Shown: positions 45,490 to 54,902, counted from the first letter of the stretch. The stretch: 64,000 nt of DNA from Loktanella sp. IMCC34160 (GCF_004145845.1 NZ_SELP01000003.1:186001-250000); one strand, 5' to 3'. Numbers and translations are program-made. The notes: generated by a model from the letters alone, not told the origin.

Positions 45490-46305
45490 CTAGAGGATCC
45501 ATTCCCCGTCGAAGACATGCGCGGTCGGGCCGGTCATCCAGACCCCATCCGGCGCAATCCGGATCCGGATATCACCGCCATCCAGCCGGATCGTCACATC
45601 ACCGCCCACCAGCCCGCGGCGGTGCGCAGCAACCGCTGTCGCGCAGGACGACGAGCCGGAGGCCAGCGTGATCCCGGCCCCCCGTTCCCAGACCCGCATC
45701 CGCAGTTCATTAGGCCCGGTCAGCGTGGCGAATTGCACATTGGTCCGTTCGGGAAACAGCGAATGATGTTCGATTGTCGGGCCAACGGTGGCAAGGTCCA
45801 CCGCCTCGGCATCCTCGACGAAAAAGGTGCAATGCGGGTTGCCCATCGACGTGGCGGTGGGTCCGCCCTCGATCGGCAGCTCCAGCGTGTCCATCGCTTC
45901 GGCCAGCGGGATCAGGTCCCAACGGGTCCGGGCGTGGCCCATGTTCACCGACGTCAGGCCGTCACCCACGTCGCGCGCCGGCAACAGACCATGTGCGGTG
46001 CGGATGACCGCCTCCGCCTTGCCGGTTTCGTCAAAAAGGTGGCGCGCGATGCAGCGGGTTGCGTTGCCGCACGCCGCCGAAGTGGACCCGTCGGAATTGT
46101 AGAAAGTCAGGTGAACATCGGCCGTATCCGCCTCGGTCATAACGACGAACTGGTCAAAGCCCACCCCCCGATGCCGGTCTGCGATGGCCGCGACAAGTGC
46201 CGGCGTCACGCGCGGGGGCTGCCCCCGTTCGTCCACGACCACAAAGTCGTTGCCAAGCCCATGCATCTTCATGAAGGGAAGGCGGAATTTCTGTTCCGTC
46301 ACCAT
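45490..46305 (-). CDS. dapF: Diaminopimelate epimerase
   Basis: A 271-aa cofactor-independent racemase that makes meso-diaminopimelate from the LL form. The two catalytic Cys are C79 (STSAACGNATRC) and C221 (GSSSCATAVAAH). MKMHGLGNDFVVVDER at the N-terminus is the family signature, and MGNPHCTFFVED appears in the middle. The start codon follows a gap to tRNA-Lys. The stop is adjacent to the mtaB ATG, a conserved dapF-mtaB pair in alphaproteobacteria. Confidence 0.95.
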   Translation of the reverse strand: MVTEQKFRLPFMKMHGLGNDFVVVDERGQPPRVTPALVAAIADRHRGVGFDQFVVMTEADTADVHLTFYNSDGSTSAACGNATRCIARHLFDETGKAEAVIRTAHGLLPARDVGDGLTSVNMGHARTRWDLIPLAEAMDTLELPIEGGPTATSMGNPHCTFFVEDAEAVDLATVGPTIEHHSLFPERTNVQFATLTGPNELRMRVWERGAGITLASGSSSCATAVAAHRRGLVGGDVTIRLDGGDIRIRIAPDGVWMTGPTAHVFDGEWIL

Positions 46306-46401
46306 AGGCGGGCGTATAGCGGAGCCCCGGAAAGATTTCCAGAGATTGGTGCATTTCCGGGGTTGACCGCAGGGGTAGGGCTTTCTAAGTAGCGCGCCAG
46401 T

Positions 46402-46477
46402 GGGCCGTTAGCTCAGTTGGTAGAGCAACTGACTTTTAATCAGTGGGTCGCAGGTTCGAATCCTGCACGGCTCACCA
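46402..46477 (+). tRNA. tRNA-Lys (anticodon TTT)
   Basis: A 76-nt cloverleaf: acceptor GGGCCGT pairs with ACGGCTC, the D-arm has TAGCTCAGTTGGTAGAGC, the anticodon loop CTTTTAA gives UUU, the T-arm is GCAGG-TTCGAAT-CCTGC, and the 3' end ACCA is encoded. It is divergent from dapF and followed by a terminator. Confidence 0.97.
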
Positions 46478-46501
46478 CTACCTCGACAGACACGGAAAAC
46501 A

Positions 46502-46528
46502 GGCGCCGCAAGGCGCTTTTTTCTTTTC
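46502..46528 (+). terminator. Intrinsic terminator of tRNA-Lys
   Basis: A six-pair GC-rich stem (GGCGCC and GGCGCT with a GCAA loop) is followed by TTTTTTCTTTTC. It lies about 25 nt after the tRNA end. Confidence 0.85.
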
Positions 46529-46571
46529 TGCCTTCGGGCAGCGTTGAATGCTGATGGGATTTGGCGAGGAA

Positions 46572-46647
46572 TGGTGCCGCTGAAGGGACTCGAACCCCCG
46601 ACCCCATCATTACGAATGACGTGCTCTACCAGCTGAGCTACAGCGGC
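46572..46647 (-). tRNA. tRNA-Thr (anticodon CGT)
   Basis: On the minus strand a 76-nt cloverleaf: acceptor GCCGCTG pairs with CAGCGGC, the D-arm is TAGCTCAGCTGGTAGAGC, the anticodon loop TTCGTAA gives CGU for ACG codons, and the T-loop is TTCGAGT. CCA is encoded. It is convergent with tRNA-Lys and lies 72 nt downstream of the hemY stop. Confidence 0.96.
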
Positions 46648-46719
46648 ATTCCTCTTTTACTGGACGTCAGGAACATCCAACGCGCGGCTCTTAGCACCCC
46701 TGTGGGGAGTGGAAAAGGC

Positions 46720-48171
46720 CTATTTTTCCGCTTCCGGTTCCGGGTCGATGACTTCGATCTCGGGTGTATCGACCGGGTCCTCCGCCGTTTGCCCGGCCGG
46801 TTCGACCAGAAGCGGCAGGCGTTCGGCAGCGCTGGCGACGGGCGCCGCGTCTTCGGGTGGCCGTTTCCACGACAACGTGTCGAAGGCCTGGCAGTTTCCG
46901 CAGACCGGGGTCCAGGCAGCGTGGATGCTGTGGCATTTGTCGCACACCCACTGCGGGCCGCGCGGGGCAGACAGGGCCCGGGTCAGCCAGCCGCGAACCG
47001 CCGCCTCGGACGCGCCGCTGCCCTTTTCGATGGCCGCCATCAGGGCCAGAACCCGGGCGTTCGGGTCTGTTTCAACAAGATCGCCCAGCGCCCGGCGTGC
47101 CTCGGGGAAATCCTCGGCCGCGATATGCAGTTCAGCCAGCAACATCCGGGTTTCCGAATGCTCGGGATGCAGCTTGGTCAGGGCGCGGAACCGCTTGATT
47201 CTTGCCGCGATATCCTCGTCCGGTTCAACCTCGGCAAAGGCGGCGGCAAGGTCGGGGTGGGGCTGCGCCTTCCACGCCTTGGTCAGGATTTTCGCGGCAC
47301 TGCGCTTGTCCCCTTTCTCCAGATGGGCACGGGCAGCCATCGCTGCCGCCGGGACCAGATCGGGGGATTGCCGGTTGGCGGCAATCGCGGCCTCCTGCGC
47401 CTCGACCGTTGCGCCTTCTTCCAGAATCGCCTTTGCCTCGGACAGGGCAAGGACCGCATCGCGCCGCTTGTGAACGTCCCGGGGCAGCGATCCATGGCGC
47501 AGCTTGGCCCCAAGGGTCGTGCGGGCCCCGGACCAATCCCCCTTGTCCGCCTGAAGCCGCAACAGGATGTCTTGTGTCTCCTCATGCTTGGGCTTGAGGG
47601 CAAAAGCCTTTTGCGCCAGCTTCATCGCGGTATCGGTATCTCCGTCCGCGAGCTTCTGTTTCATGATGCCGCGCACCCCGACAAAGCGGGTCTTGTCGTC
47701 CTGCAGCAGCTTCTTATAGGTCTCTTCCGCCTTTTTCCGGTCCCCGGCCAGTTCAGCGGCCTGCGCCGTCAGCAGGTTGGTCAACTCCGGCCGCTCAAGA
47801 TAGCGTTCCGCCTTCGTCGCCTTGGCCAGCGCAAGGTGCCCCTCGCCGGACGCCAGCGCCATCATCCCTTCGGACAGTGCCTCGAATCCCTTTCGTTCCC
47901 GGTTGCGGCTGAAATAGCGGGATAGGGCGGTTTCATCCCCGTTCAGGAACCGGAACACGGCCCCCATAATCCCAAGGACTTTCAGCCCGGCCCAAACGAG
48001 GATGATCAGGCCAAGACCCGCCGTCGCCATCTCGAGCGCGTTCAGCGTGATCTCGTATCCGGCCACAGTAATCTTTGCCTGACCGGAGGCCTCCAGAAGC
48101 TGGACAGCCCCGTAGGTCAGGGCCGTGACCAGCACGACGAAGGCGAGAATCTTTATCAGGGACCACAACAT
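46720..48171 (-). CDS. hemY: HemY-like TPR membrane protein with C-terminal zinc ribbon
   Basis: A 483-aa protein of the HemY N-terminal family (not protoporphyrinogen oxidase). Two TM helices at the N-terminus (LIKILAFVVLVTALTYGAV, then LEMATAGLGLIILVWAGLK) precede FLNGDETALSRYFSRNRERKGFEALSEGMMALASGE and a chain of TPR-like helix pairs to about residue 400. The tail carries four Cys, C410, C413, C424 and C427 (CDKC and CGNC), a likely zinc knuckle, then an acidic Pro-rich end. It lies 7 nt after mic60. The role in haem synthesis or membrane organisation is not settled. Confidence 0.85.
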   Translation of the reverse strand: MLWSLIKILAFVVLVTALTYGAVQLLEASGQAKITVAGYEITLNALEMATAGLGLIILVWAGLKVLGIMGAVFRFLNGDETALSRYFSRNRERKGFEALSEGMMALASGEGHLALAKATKAERYLERPELTNLLTAQAAELAGDRKKAEETYKKLLQDDKTRFVGVRGIMKQKLADGDTDTAMKLAQKAFALKPKHEETQDILLRLQADKGDWSGARTTLGAKLRHGSLPRDVHKRRDAVLALSEAKAILEEGATVEAQEAAIAANRQSPDLVPAAAMAARAHLEKGDKRSAAKILTKAWKAQPHPDLAAAFAEVEPDEDIAARIKRFRALTKLHPEHSETRMLLAELHIAAEDFPEARRALGDLVETDPNARVLALMAAIEKGSGASEAAVRGWLTRALSAPRGPQWVCDKCHSIHAAWTPVCGNCQAFDTLSWKRPPEDAAPVASAAERLPLLVEPAGQTAEDPVDTPEIEVIDPEPEAEK

Positions 48172-48178
48172 GAATTCA

Positions 48179-49384
48179 TCAATCCTGGCTAAGGGTCAGG
48201 GCTTCGAGGGCCGAAACGACATCTGCGCGGGCGGTCGCCATGCCCGTCCATTCCGAAAGCTCCGCACGGGCAACCTCGGGCAGCGCGGCCACCTCGGCCA
48301 AGGCATCGGTCAGGCGGCCACCGCGCAAGGCGGCCTCTGCCCGGGACAGGATCGCATCGGCGCTTTCACCGTCACGGGGTTCGACAGAGCGGACGTTGAA
48401 CTGTTCCCGCAGGAACGATCCAATCCCGCCTTCGTCCTCACCCGCAACGCCTTCGGCCCGCGCAACCGACAGTGCCTGACGCGCCGCGTCCGGGAATGCC
48501 GCCTGAAGATCGTCCAGCGTTGGCACCCCGTCGGGGGCAGCGCGCGTCAGGGCAGGCGGGATGTCGCCTATTGCCGCACGCAGGTCAGGCAGGGCGCTGT
48601 CGAAGGGTGCACCACTTTCCACCGCCGCGCGAATCTGGGCCAACGCGGCGCGGGCCGCAGCGGCATTGGCAGCGCCTGCGGCGGTCTGTTCAATCTGTTC
48701 GGCCTGTTCGCGGGTTTCTTCCAGCTGGGCCGCTGCATCGGCGACAAGCGCCTGCATCCGCTGCTCCTGCGCCGCGATCTCGTCCCGCAGGGCGGCGATA
48801 TCAGCCTCGTAGGCGGCCAGCGCCGTGGGCGACAGGGTGCCATCGGCATTGGGCTGCCGTTCCAGTTCCGTCACCTGCGCACGCAGGGCATCCAGCTCTG
48901 ACCGGACCTCGGCCACCCGCGCCGCCGCACCCGCTTCGACACCCGCCAACGCCCCGTCGATATCAAGGTTTGCCTGCGCTTCCGCCAGCGCGGCAAGGCC
49001 CGCGTCAAGGCTGTCGATGCGGGCGGCCTGCTGGGCGATCGTCGCCTCTAGCCGCTGTTCCACTGGCCCGAACTGGAAATAGGCGAGCCCGTAGCCAAGC
49101 CCGGCGCCGACAAGAATCGATATCGCCATCGGCAGGACAAGGGATGGACGGGCGTCTTGCCGCTCTGCTGTCGGCTCTGGGTCAACCGGTGTCGTGTCTT
49201 CGATCGACGGTTCGGCGTCCGCTTCAGGTTGCGGTTCGTCGTGCTGCGCCACCTCGTCTTCAGGTTCCGGCAGGATCTCTGGCTCTGGCACCGCACTTTC
49301 CGCTGCTTCAGCCTCGATGGTCACACCCTCGTCCGAGCCCTTCGGTTGCGCTGCGTCCTGCCCCTTTGTTCCTCGCTTCGCCAC
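48179..49384 (-). CDS. mic60: Alphaproteobacterial mitofilin homologue, Mic60 type
   Basis: A 401-aa protein. The acidic Pro/Glu-rich head (20-80) is followed by one TM helix (PSLVLPMAISILVGAGLGYGLAY, about 80-103), a long coiled coil rich in Ala/Glu/Gln (about 108-240) and a C-terminal mitofilin signature domain (AQIRAAVESGAPFDSALPDLRA to the end). That layout is Mic60, the cristae-junction protein, whose alphaproteobacterial ancestor shapes intracytoplasmic membranes. The hemD and hemY neighbours confirm it. A GTG at 49384, with GGAAAGGGG upstream, is the better start. A TTG at 49390 would add two residues. Confidence 0.85.
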   Translation of the reverse strand: MAKRGTKGQDAAQPKGSDEGVTIEAEAAESAVPEPEILPEPEDEVAQHDEPQPEADAEPSIEDTTPVDPEPTAERQDARPSLVLPMAISILVGAGLGYGLAYFQFGPVEQRLEATIAQQAARIDSLDAGLAALAEAQANLDIDGALAGVEAGAAARVAEVRSELDALRAQVTELERQPNADGTLSPTALAAYEADIAALRDEIAAQEQRMQALVADAAAQLEETREQAEQIEQTAAGAANAAAARAALAQIRAAVESGAPFDSALPDLRAAIGDIPPALTRAAPDGVPTLDDLQAAFPDAARQALSVARAEGVAGEDEGGIGSFLREQFNVRSVEPRDGESADAILSRAEAALRGGRLTDALAEVAALPEVARAELSEWTGMATARADVVSALEALTLSQD

Positions 49385-49453
49385 CTGCAACCCCTTTCCT
49401 GATGCTCCGTCAGCCTAGACCGCCCCCGTGGCAGCCTCAAGCGGCACCCACAG

Positions 49454-50152
49454 TCAATTCACCGCGTCCAACCGGCGACACGTCGCCGCAATCATCGCGG
49501 GTCCGTCCGGCCGGTCGGCAACCATAACCGTATCCGCGCCAAGATCCGCCACCTCTGCCGCGACCGCGCGGCTCATCGCCACGATGTGCAGCGGTGCACG
49601 AATATCGACGGCTTCAACGAATATGGAGGCAGAGCGCGGAGAAAACAGGGGAAGGACGACAGGATCATTCCCCGCAAGCAGTTTTTGGGCCGCACCGGTC
49701 AACGGCAACGGCTCTTGCCGGTAGGCGATCACCTCCTGCGCCTCAAGGCCCATCGACCGAAGCCGTGAAACGACGGCCCCCCGCGCGTGTTCGCCCCTAA
49801 GGTGCAGCAGGCGGCCCCCGGGCCGTTCCTTCGCCAACAGCGCAAGCAGCGTCTCGGCGTCACCGCCTGCCGAAATGGCGTCATATCCCGCGGCGCGGGC
49901 GGTCTGGGCTGTTTGGTCGCCGACGCAATAGCACCGGGTTCCGGCGGGGACCCCAAGGGCCATCGCCGCACTCACCCCATGTTCCGAGGTCACAACCAGC
50001 GCATCGCAGGCGGGCACAGACAGGCCGGGGACCGGGACGATCCGCATCACGGGCGAAAGGACCGCCCGAACGCCCGGCCCCATCTCGGCCTCGACGGCCG
50101 ACAGGAACCTTCGGGCCGCCGCCTCTGGCCGCGTGATCAGAAGTGTCGCCAT
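49454..50152 (-). CDS. hemD: Uroporphyrinogen-III synthase
   Basis: A 232-aa protein of the poorly conserved HemD family. It begins [20 protein letters not shown] and includes [52 protein letters not shown] and [18 protein letters not shown], the usual pattern of the two alpha/beta domains. It closes hydroxymethylbilane to uroporphyrinogen III with inversion of ring D. The start 50152 has GAGGGG upstream. It is divergent from tsaD by 73 nt and followed by mic60 after 69 nt. Confidence 0.87.
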   Translation of the reverse strand: MATLLITRPEAAARRFLSAVEAEMGPGVRAVLSPVMRIVPVPGLSVPACDALVVTSEHGVSAAMALGVPAGTRCYCVGDQTAQTARAAGYDAISAGGDAETLLALLAKERPGGRLLHLRGEHARGAVVSRLRSMGLEAQEVIAYRQEPLPLTGAAQKLLAGNDPVVLPLFSPRSASIFVEAVDIRAPLHIVAMSRAVAAEVADLGADTVMVADRPDGPAMIAATCRRLDAVN

Positions 50153-50225
50153 CGCCCCTCGCAACCATTGTTTGCGCAACGCCCGAGTGTTACCTGCGAA
50201 GGCGACAGACGCAACCGGAACCCCG

Positions 50226-51308
50226 ATGACCGACCCGCTGACCATTCTTGGCATCGAATCAAGCTGCGACGACACCGCCGCCGCTGTGGTGCGCGGTCGG
50301 ACGGTGCTGTCTTCGGTGGTGTTTGGCCAAACGGATCTGCACGCCGACTTTGGCGGGGTCGTGCCCGAAATCGCGGCGCGCGCCCATGCCGAAAAGATCG
50401 ACCTGGCTGTCGAACAGGCGCTTGCCGGGGCCGATCTGACCCTGGCCGAGGTGGACGCCATCGCCGTGACCGCCGGTCCGGGGCTGATCGGCGGGGTGCT
50501 GTCCGGCGTGATGTGCGCAAAGGGGCTTGCCGCGGCCACTGACAAACCGCTGATCGGGGTCAACCACCTTGCCGGGCATGCGCTGACGCCGCGACTGACG
50601 GACGACCTGCCGTTTCCCTATCTGATGCTGCTGGTGTCGGGGGGTCACTGCCAGTTCCTGATCGTGGAGGGGCCGGACAGCTTCCGCCGGATCGGCGGCA
50701 CCATCGACGACGCCCCCGGAGAGGCGTTTGACAAGACCGCCCGACTGATCGGCCTGCCGCAACCCGGTGGGCCGAATGTGGAGCGGGCCGCGCAGTCTGG
50801 CGATGCCGGGCGGTTCACTCTGCCCCGTCCCCTGCTGGACCGTCCCGGCTGCGACATGTCTTTTTCCGGGCTGAAGACCGCGATGCTGCGGGCGCGGGAT
50901 TCAATCGTCGCGGAAAAGGGCGGGATCACCGCACAGGATCAGGCAGACCTTGCCGCAGGGTTTCAACAGGCCGTTGTTGACATCCTGACGGAAAAGACCC
51001 GCCGCGCGCTGGCGCTTTATCTGGAGGACGGGCCCGCCAACCGGGGCTTTGCGGTGGCGGGCGGGGTTGCCGCGAACGGGGCAATCCGGGCGCAACTACA
51101 GCAGCTTTGCGCCAATACAGACACTATTTTTGCCGCGCCACCCCTATCCCTTTGCACCGATAACGCGGCGATGATCGCCTATGCGGGCGGCGCGTTGCAT
51201 GGCATGGGCCAGGTGGACGATCTGACACTATCCGCCCGTCCCCGCTGGCCGTTGGACCAATCCGCCCCGGCGCTTCTTGGGTCAGGCAAAAAGGGGGCCA
51301 AGGCATGA
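50226..51308 (+). CDS. tsaD: tRNA N6-threonylcarbamoyladenosine synthase subunit TsaD
   Basis: A 360-aa ASKHA-fold protein that transfers threonylcarbamoyl to A37 of ANN-decoding tRNAs. It begins [18 protein letters not shown], has the metal-binding HLAGHAL (H114, H118) and the nucleotide site [12 protein letters not shown], and ends with a Kae1-like tail. The ATG at 50226 is preferred to an upstream in-frame ATG at 50133. gpsA overlaps its stop by ATGA. TsaE, its partner ATPase, is at 63.2 kb, and MtaB, which acts on the same nucleoside, is at 44.2 kb. Confidence 0.95.
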   Translation: MTDPLTILGIESSCDDTAAAVVRGRTVLSSVVFGQTDLHADFGGVVPEIAARAHAEKIDLAVEQALAGADLTLAEVDAIAVTAGPGLIGGVLSGVMCAKGLAAATDKPLIGVNHLAGHALTPRLTDDLPFPYLMLLVSGGHCQFLIVEGPDSFRRIGGTIDDAPGEAFDKTARLIGLPQPGGPNVERAAQSGDAGRFTLPRPLLDRPGCDMSFSGLKTAMLRARDSIVAEKGGITAQDQADLAAGFQQAVVDILTEKTRRALALYLEDGPANRGFAVAGGVAANGAIRAQLQQLCANTDTIFAAPPLSLCTDNAAMIAYAGGALHGMGQVDDLTLSARPRWPLDQSAPALLGSGKKGAKA

Positions 51309-52267
51309 AAATCGGCATCGCGGGCGCGGGGGCCTTTGGTACGGCGCTGGCCATCACAATCGGGCTGGACGGGCGGCAGGTCATGCTTTGGGCGCGCGAT
51401 CCGAAGGCCGTTCAATCCATGCGCGACACACGGCAAAGCCCGCGCCTGCCCGACGTGCCGCTTCCCGACGACGTGCGGCCCACCGACAGCCTCGACCAGC
51501 TTGCAGAATGCGACGTGATCCTGCTTGCCATGCCGGCGCAGGCGATCCGGGGGTTTCTTGCCGATCACGCAACAGGGTTTGCGGGTAAGCGGCTGGTCGC
51601 CTGCTGCAAGGGGATCGACATCGAAACGATGCGCGGACCAAGCCAGAGCATCGAAGACCTTGTTCCCGACGCTATCGTCGCCACCCTGACGGGGCCCAGC
51701 TTTGCCGCCGATATCGCGCGCGGCCTGCCCACGGCGCTGACGCTGGCCTGCAAGGACGAAACCGAAGGCGCCTACCTCCAGTCTGCCCTTTCGACCGCGA
51801 CGCTGCGGCTTTACCGGACGACCGACGTGACCGGCTCTGAACTTGGCGGGGCACTCAAGAACGTGATGGCCATTGCCTGCGGCGCCTGCATCGGCGCGGG
51901 GCTTGGGGAAAGCGCCCGCGCCGCGCTTTTGACCCGCGGCTTTGCCGAAATGCAGCGGCTGGCCCTGTCGAACGGGGCGCGGCCGGAAACGTTGATGGGT
52001 CTGTCTGGGCTTGGCGATCTGGCGCTGACCTGCACGTCTGACCTGTCGCGCAATTACCAGTTCGGCCTGTCGATCGGGCGCGGCGAAGAGTTTGACCCCG
52101 CCGTGACCGTCGAAGGGGCAAAAACCGCAATAGCAGTCACTAAATTGGCCAAACGCGATGGTCTGGAATTGCCCATCAGCTTTGTCGTGGCCGATCTTGT
52201 GGCACGAAACATCACCGTGGAAGAGGCGCTGCGGCGGCTTCTGTCCCGGCCATTGAAGGAGGAATAG
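51305..52267 (+). CDS. gpsA: Glycerol-3-phosphate dehydrogenase [NAD(P)+]
   Basis: A 320-aa enzyme that reduces dihydroxyacetone phosphate to sn-glycerol 3-phosphate for phospholipid synthesis. The Rossmann motif GAGAFG is at 7-12. [13 protein letters not shown] and [12 protein letters not shown] lie in the nucleotide domain. [27 protein letters not shown] carries the catalytic Lys, and [22 protein letters not shown] follows. The start overlaps the tsaD stop (ATGA), a common alphaproteobacterial order. Confidence 0.95.
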   Translation: MKIGIAGAGAFGTALAITIGLDGRQVMLWARDPKAVQSMRDTRQSPRLPDVPLPDDVRPTDSLDQLAECDVILLAMPAQAIRGFLADHATGFAGKRLVACCKGIDIETMRGPSQSIEDLVPDAIVATLTGPSFAADIARGLPTALTLACKDETEGAYLQSALSTATLRLYRTTDVTGSELGGALKNVMAIACGACIGAGLGESARAALLTRGFAEMQRLALSNGARPETLMGLSGLGDLALTCTSDLSRNYQFGLSIGRGEEFDPAVTVEGAKTAIAVTKLAKRDGLELPISFVVADLVARNITVEEALRRLLSRPLKEE

Positions 52268-52269
52268 AA

Positions 52270-52542
52270 ATGCGTGTTGCAATCATGACGACGGATAAGG
52301 ACGGGGCGCTTCAGACCCGTCTCGACAACCGGGCAGCCCACCTTGCCTATATCGAAGAGACCCGCGTTGTCGAAATGGCGGGGCCGTTCCTGAACGACGC
52401 GGGCACCATGTGCGGGTCCCTGATCGTGCTGGAGGTCGCCGACCTTGCAGCCGCCCACGACTGGGCCGCCAATGATCCCTATGCCAAGGCCGGGCTGTTT
52501 TCTGACGTCCGGATTCAGGAATGGAAGAAGGTGATCGGCTGA
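52270..52542 (+). CDS. YciI-family protein
   Basis: A 90-aa single-domain protein of the YciI fold. It has MRVAIMTTDKDGALQTRLDN, RAAHLAYIEE with the conserved His, and AAHDWAANDPYAKAGLFSDV, where the DP motif is the usual active-site region. The biochemical role of most members is unknown. The ATG follows the gpsA stop after 2 nt. Its TGA shares its last base with the ATG of the EVE gene (TGATG). Confidence 0.88.
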   Translation: MRVAIMTTDKDGALQTRLDNRAAHLAYIEETRVVEMAGPFLNDAGTMCGSLIVLEVADLAAAHDWAANDPYAKAGLFSDVRIQEWKKVIG

Positions 52543-52961
52543 TGGCCAAGTGGCTGTTCAAGTCCGAACCAGATGTCTTCGGCTGGTCTGACCTTGTCGC
52601 CCGGGGCGACAAGGGCGAGCAGTGGGACGGTGTCCGCAATTATCAGGCCCGCAACAATATGCGGGCGATGACCGTCGGCGACCTTGGGTTCTTCTATCAC
52701 TCCCGGACCGGGCTGGAGATCGTCGGCGTTGTCGAGGTGATTGCCCCGGCCCATCCCGACAGCACAACCGACGACCCGCGCTGGGAATGCGTCGATGTGC
52801 GCGCCCTTCGCCCCTTCGCCAAGCCGGTGACGATGCAGGCAATCAAGTCTGATCCCCGGCTGTCCGAGATGGTTCTTGTCAAGAACTCCCGCCTGTCGGT
52901 TCAGCCGGTCACGGATGAAGAATGGCGGATGATCTGTGAAATGGGCGAGACAGCGGCCTGA
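52542..52961 (+). CDS. EVE-domain protein
   Basis: A 139-aa PUA-like EVE-domain protein, probably binding modified bases in DNA or RNA. It has WLFKSEPDVFGWSDLV, WDGVRNYQARNNMRAM, GDLGFFYHSRTGLEIVGVVEV and DPRWECVDVRALRPFAKPV, the usual aromatic-cage motifs. The ATG at 52542 is used because it overlaps the YciI stop. An upstream in-frame start would overlap further with no ribosome site. The order tsaD-gpsA-yciI-EVE suggests a housekeeping set. Confidence 0.9.
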   Translation: MAKWLFKSEPDVFGWSDLVARGDKGEQWDGVRNYQARNNMRAMTVGDLGFFYHSRTGLEIVGVVEVIAPAHPDSTTDDPRWECVDVRALRPFAKPVTMQAIKSDPRLSEMVLVKNSRLSVQPVTDEEWRMICEMGETAA

Positions 52962-53003
52962 TCCATGTCCTAGACTTCCGAAAACAGGAATTTGGAGGGA
53001 CAA

Positions 53004-53396
53004 ATGGAACTGGTGAATGTGTTGGTCGCCGCGGCGGCATCTTGGGTCTTCGGGGCAATCTGGTACATGGCGCTGGCAAAGCCGTGGGTGGAAGCGGCCG
53101 GCATCGAATACGATGAAAACGGCCGCCCCAAAGGCGGCAGCCCGACGCCCTTCATCCTCTCGGCAATTTGCATGATCGTCGTGGCCGGCATGATGCGCCA
53201 CATCTTCGGCATGGCAGGGATCGAGACGGTGGGCAAAGGGTTGATCTCGGGTCTCGGGATCGGGCTGTTCTTCATTGCCCCCTGGACCATGATCAACAAT
53301 GCCTACGGGATGCGGCCCTTCAAACTGACCCTGATCGACGGCGGCTATTCCACCTTTGGCTGCGCGATCATCGGCGCTGTCCTGACACTGTTCTAA
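53004..53396 (+). CDS. DUF1761-family membrane protein
   Basis: A 130-aa protein with four predicted helices (LVNVLVAAAASWVFGAIWYMAL, then PFILSAICMIVVAGMMRHIFG, LISGLGIGLFFIAPWTMINNAYG and FGCAIIGAVLTLF). The charged segment YDENGRPKGGSPTP follows the first helix, typical of DUF1761. The function is unknown. The ATG at 53004 has GGAGGG at 8 nt. It lies 10 nt before the FAD oxidoreductase and may be in the same transcript. Confidence 0.78.
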   Translation: MELVNVLVAAAASWVFGAIWYMALAKPWVEAAGIEYDENGRPKGGSPTPFILSAICMIVVAGMMRHIFGMAGIETVGKGLISGLGIGLFFIAPWTMINNAYGMRPFKLTLIDGGYSTFGCAIIGAVLTLF

Positions 53397-53406
53397 CGGA
53401 CGACAC

Positions 53407-54720
53407 ATGAGGCAGCTGAAAACCGATGTCGTCGTCATTGGCGGCGGCACGGCGGGGTTTGGCGCGGCGCTGTCTGCCGCCCGCAAAGGCCTGAGCGTCC
53501 ATCTTCTGGAAGGCACCAGCAAGATCGGCGGCGTCATGGCCTTTTGCCCCGGTATGCCTTGGGGCGCGGCATATCCGAGCGGGGTCATCATCGGGGGCAT
53601 CATGGAGGAATTGGCCGAGCGGCTGTTCGCCATGACCCCACCCGCCGCTGAGATGAGGCCTTGCGCACTCGAAAACTTTGGTCCGGAAATCCAGTACGAC
53701 CATGACATCGCCACCCTGACGATGTTCGAGATGCTCGAGGAGGCCGGGGTTGCGGTCCACCTGAACACCTTCGCCCTGTCCCCGATCATGGACGACAAGC
53801 GGATCGCCGGGATCGAAGCCTGTGATCGCAACGGACCTATGGAAATCGACTGCCGCTTCGTGATCGACTGCTCGGGCGACGCCGATATTTCGGCAAAGGC
53901 TGGCGTGCCCTATTCGCTCGGGGATGAAACCGGGGCGATGATGGGTGTGACCCTGTCGTTTTTCATGGCGAATGCGGATTGGGACAGGGTCTTTGCAGAT
54001 CCCGACCCTTATTTCAGGCGCTATGCCGCCAAGGGGATTGCCGAAGGGCGGCTGCACCCGGACCTAGCGCAGCTCTATCTCATGCGGGGATTTCACCGCG
54101 ATACCGTCTTCTGCAACTCAGTCGTGATCCGCAACGTGGATGGCACCAGTCCCGCCGAGGTCAGCCGGGCAACCCAGGAAGGACGGCGGCGGGCGCATCA
54201 ATTGGCGACCTTCCTGCGCAGTGACGTGCCGGGGTTTGAAGATGCCTATCTGACAAACCTCGGGCCCACGGTCGGCGTGCGCGAAACCCGCAAACTTGAA
54301 GGGATGTACCGGGTGACCGGGGCGGACCTTGCCGCTTCGACCAAATTCGACGACGGGATCGTTTGCTGTGACAACCCGATTGACGATGTGATGCGCAGCT
54401 CGAACGCGATGACCCATGATGCCATCGTCGAACAGGGGGCCTACTACCGGATTCCGCTCCGGTCGCTAGTCCCCCGGGACATCCAGAACCTGATGTTTGC
54501 CGGTCGGATCATTTCCGCCGATGCAACCGCCTTCGCGTCGGTTCGGGGGATGCCCCAATGCATGGGCATGGGACAGGCTGCCGGAACTGCGGCCGCCATC
54601 GCGATGGCTGCGGGCACCTCCATCCAGAACGTCGATCCGGCAACGGTCGTTGCCGACCTGCAGGCACAGGGGGTTCGTGGTTTGGGCAACGAATTCCTCG
54701 CCCAAGCAGATTGTCTGTAA
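53407..54720 (+). CDS. FAD-dependent oxidoreductase (FAD_oxidored family)
   Basis: A 437-aa flavoprotein with the dinucleotide fold KTDVVVIGGGTAGFGAALSAA at the N-terminus, a second Rossmann region with EAGVAVHLNTFALSP and RFVIDCSGDADISAKAG, and a late PLRSLVPRDIQNLMFAGRIISAD close to the FAD. It resembles the FAD_oxidored family (PF12831-like), whose members often have unknown substrates. It is preceded by the DUF1761 gene and followed by a strong terminator. I cannot assign a reaction. Confidence 0.75.
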   Translation: MRQLKTDVVVIGGGTAGFGAALSAARKGLSVHLLEGTSKIGGVMAFCPGMPWGAAYPSGVIIGGIMEELAERLFAMTPPAAEMRPCALENFGPEIQYDHDIATLTMFEMLEEAGVAVHLNTFALSPIMDDKRIAGIEACDRNGPMEIDCRFVIDCSGDADISAKAGVPYSLGDETGAMMGVTLSFFMANADWDRVFADPDPYFRRYAAKGIAEGRLHPDLAQLYLMRGFHRDTVFCNSVVIRNVDGTSPAEVSRATQEGRRRAHQLATFLRSDVPGFEDAYLTNLGPTVGVRETRKLEGMYRVTGADLAASTKFDDGIVCCDNPIDDVMRSSNAMTHDAIVEQGAYYRIPLRSLVPRDIQNLMFAGRIISADATAFASVRGMPQCMGMGQAAGTAAAIAMAAGTSIQNVDPATVVADLQAQGVRGLGNEFLAQADCL

Positions 54721-54728
54721 AAATAAAA

Positions 54729-54762
54729 AAGGGGTCCGACCACCACAACCGGACCCCTTCTC
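54729..54762 (+). terminator. Intrinsic terminator after the FAD oxidoreductase
   Basis: A 10-bp perfect stem AAGGGGTCCG (54729-54738) with CGGACCCCTT (54750-54759), 11-nt loop and a TCTC tail, flanked upstream by an A-rich run. It starts about 10 nt after the stop. Confidence 0.8.
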
Positions 54763-54902
54763 ACCCCGCGTGCTCCCTACGCACCACACGCGTTCTGAAT
54801 ATCTAGGTCCGGGCCATCCTGGCCGTGGTTCAGTGCTAACCCAGAGCCGAACGATTCCGCAAATGAATTGCCGGAAGGATTTTAGTCAACTCGACATGCA
54901 AA

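Noticed and set aside
44368-46392. A 674-codon plus-strand frame opposite mtaB and dapF
   Set aside because: It crosses two real genes and even their junction, and its composition is that of a shadow frame.
46402-46647. tRNA-Lys and tRNA-Thr as an integration site
   Set aside because: No integrase, direct repeat or atypical gene block is next to them. The flanks are conserved housekeeping genes.
54763-54902. Small gene or RNA between the two terminators
   Set aside because: Only fragmentary frames and no ribosome site or stable structure are seen.
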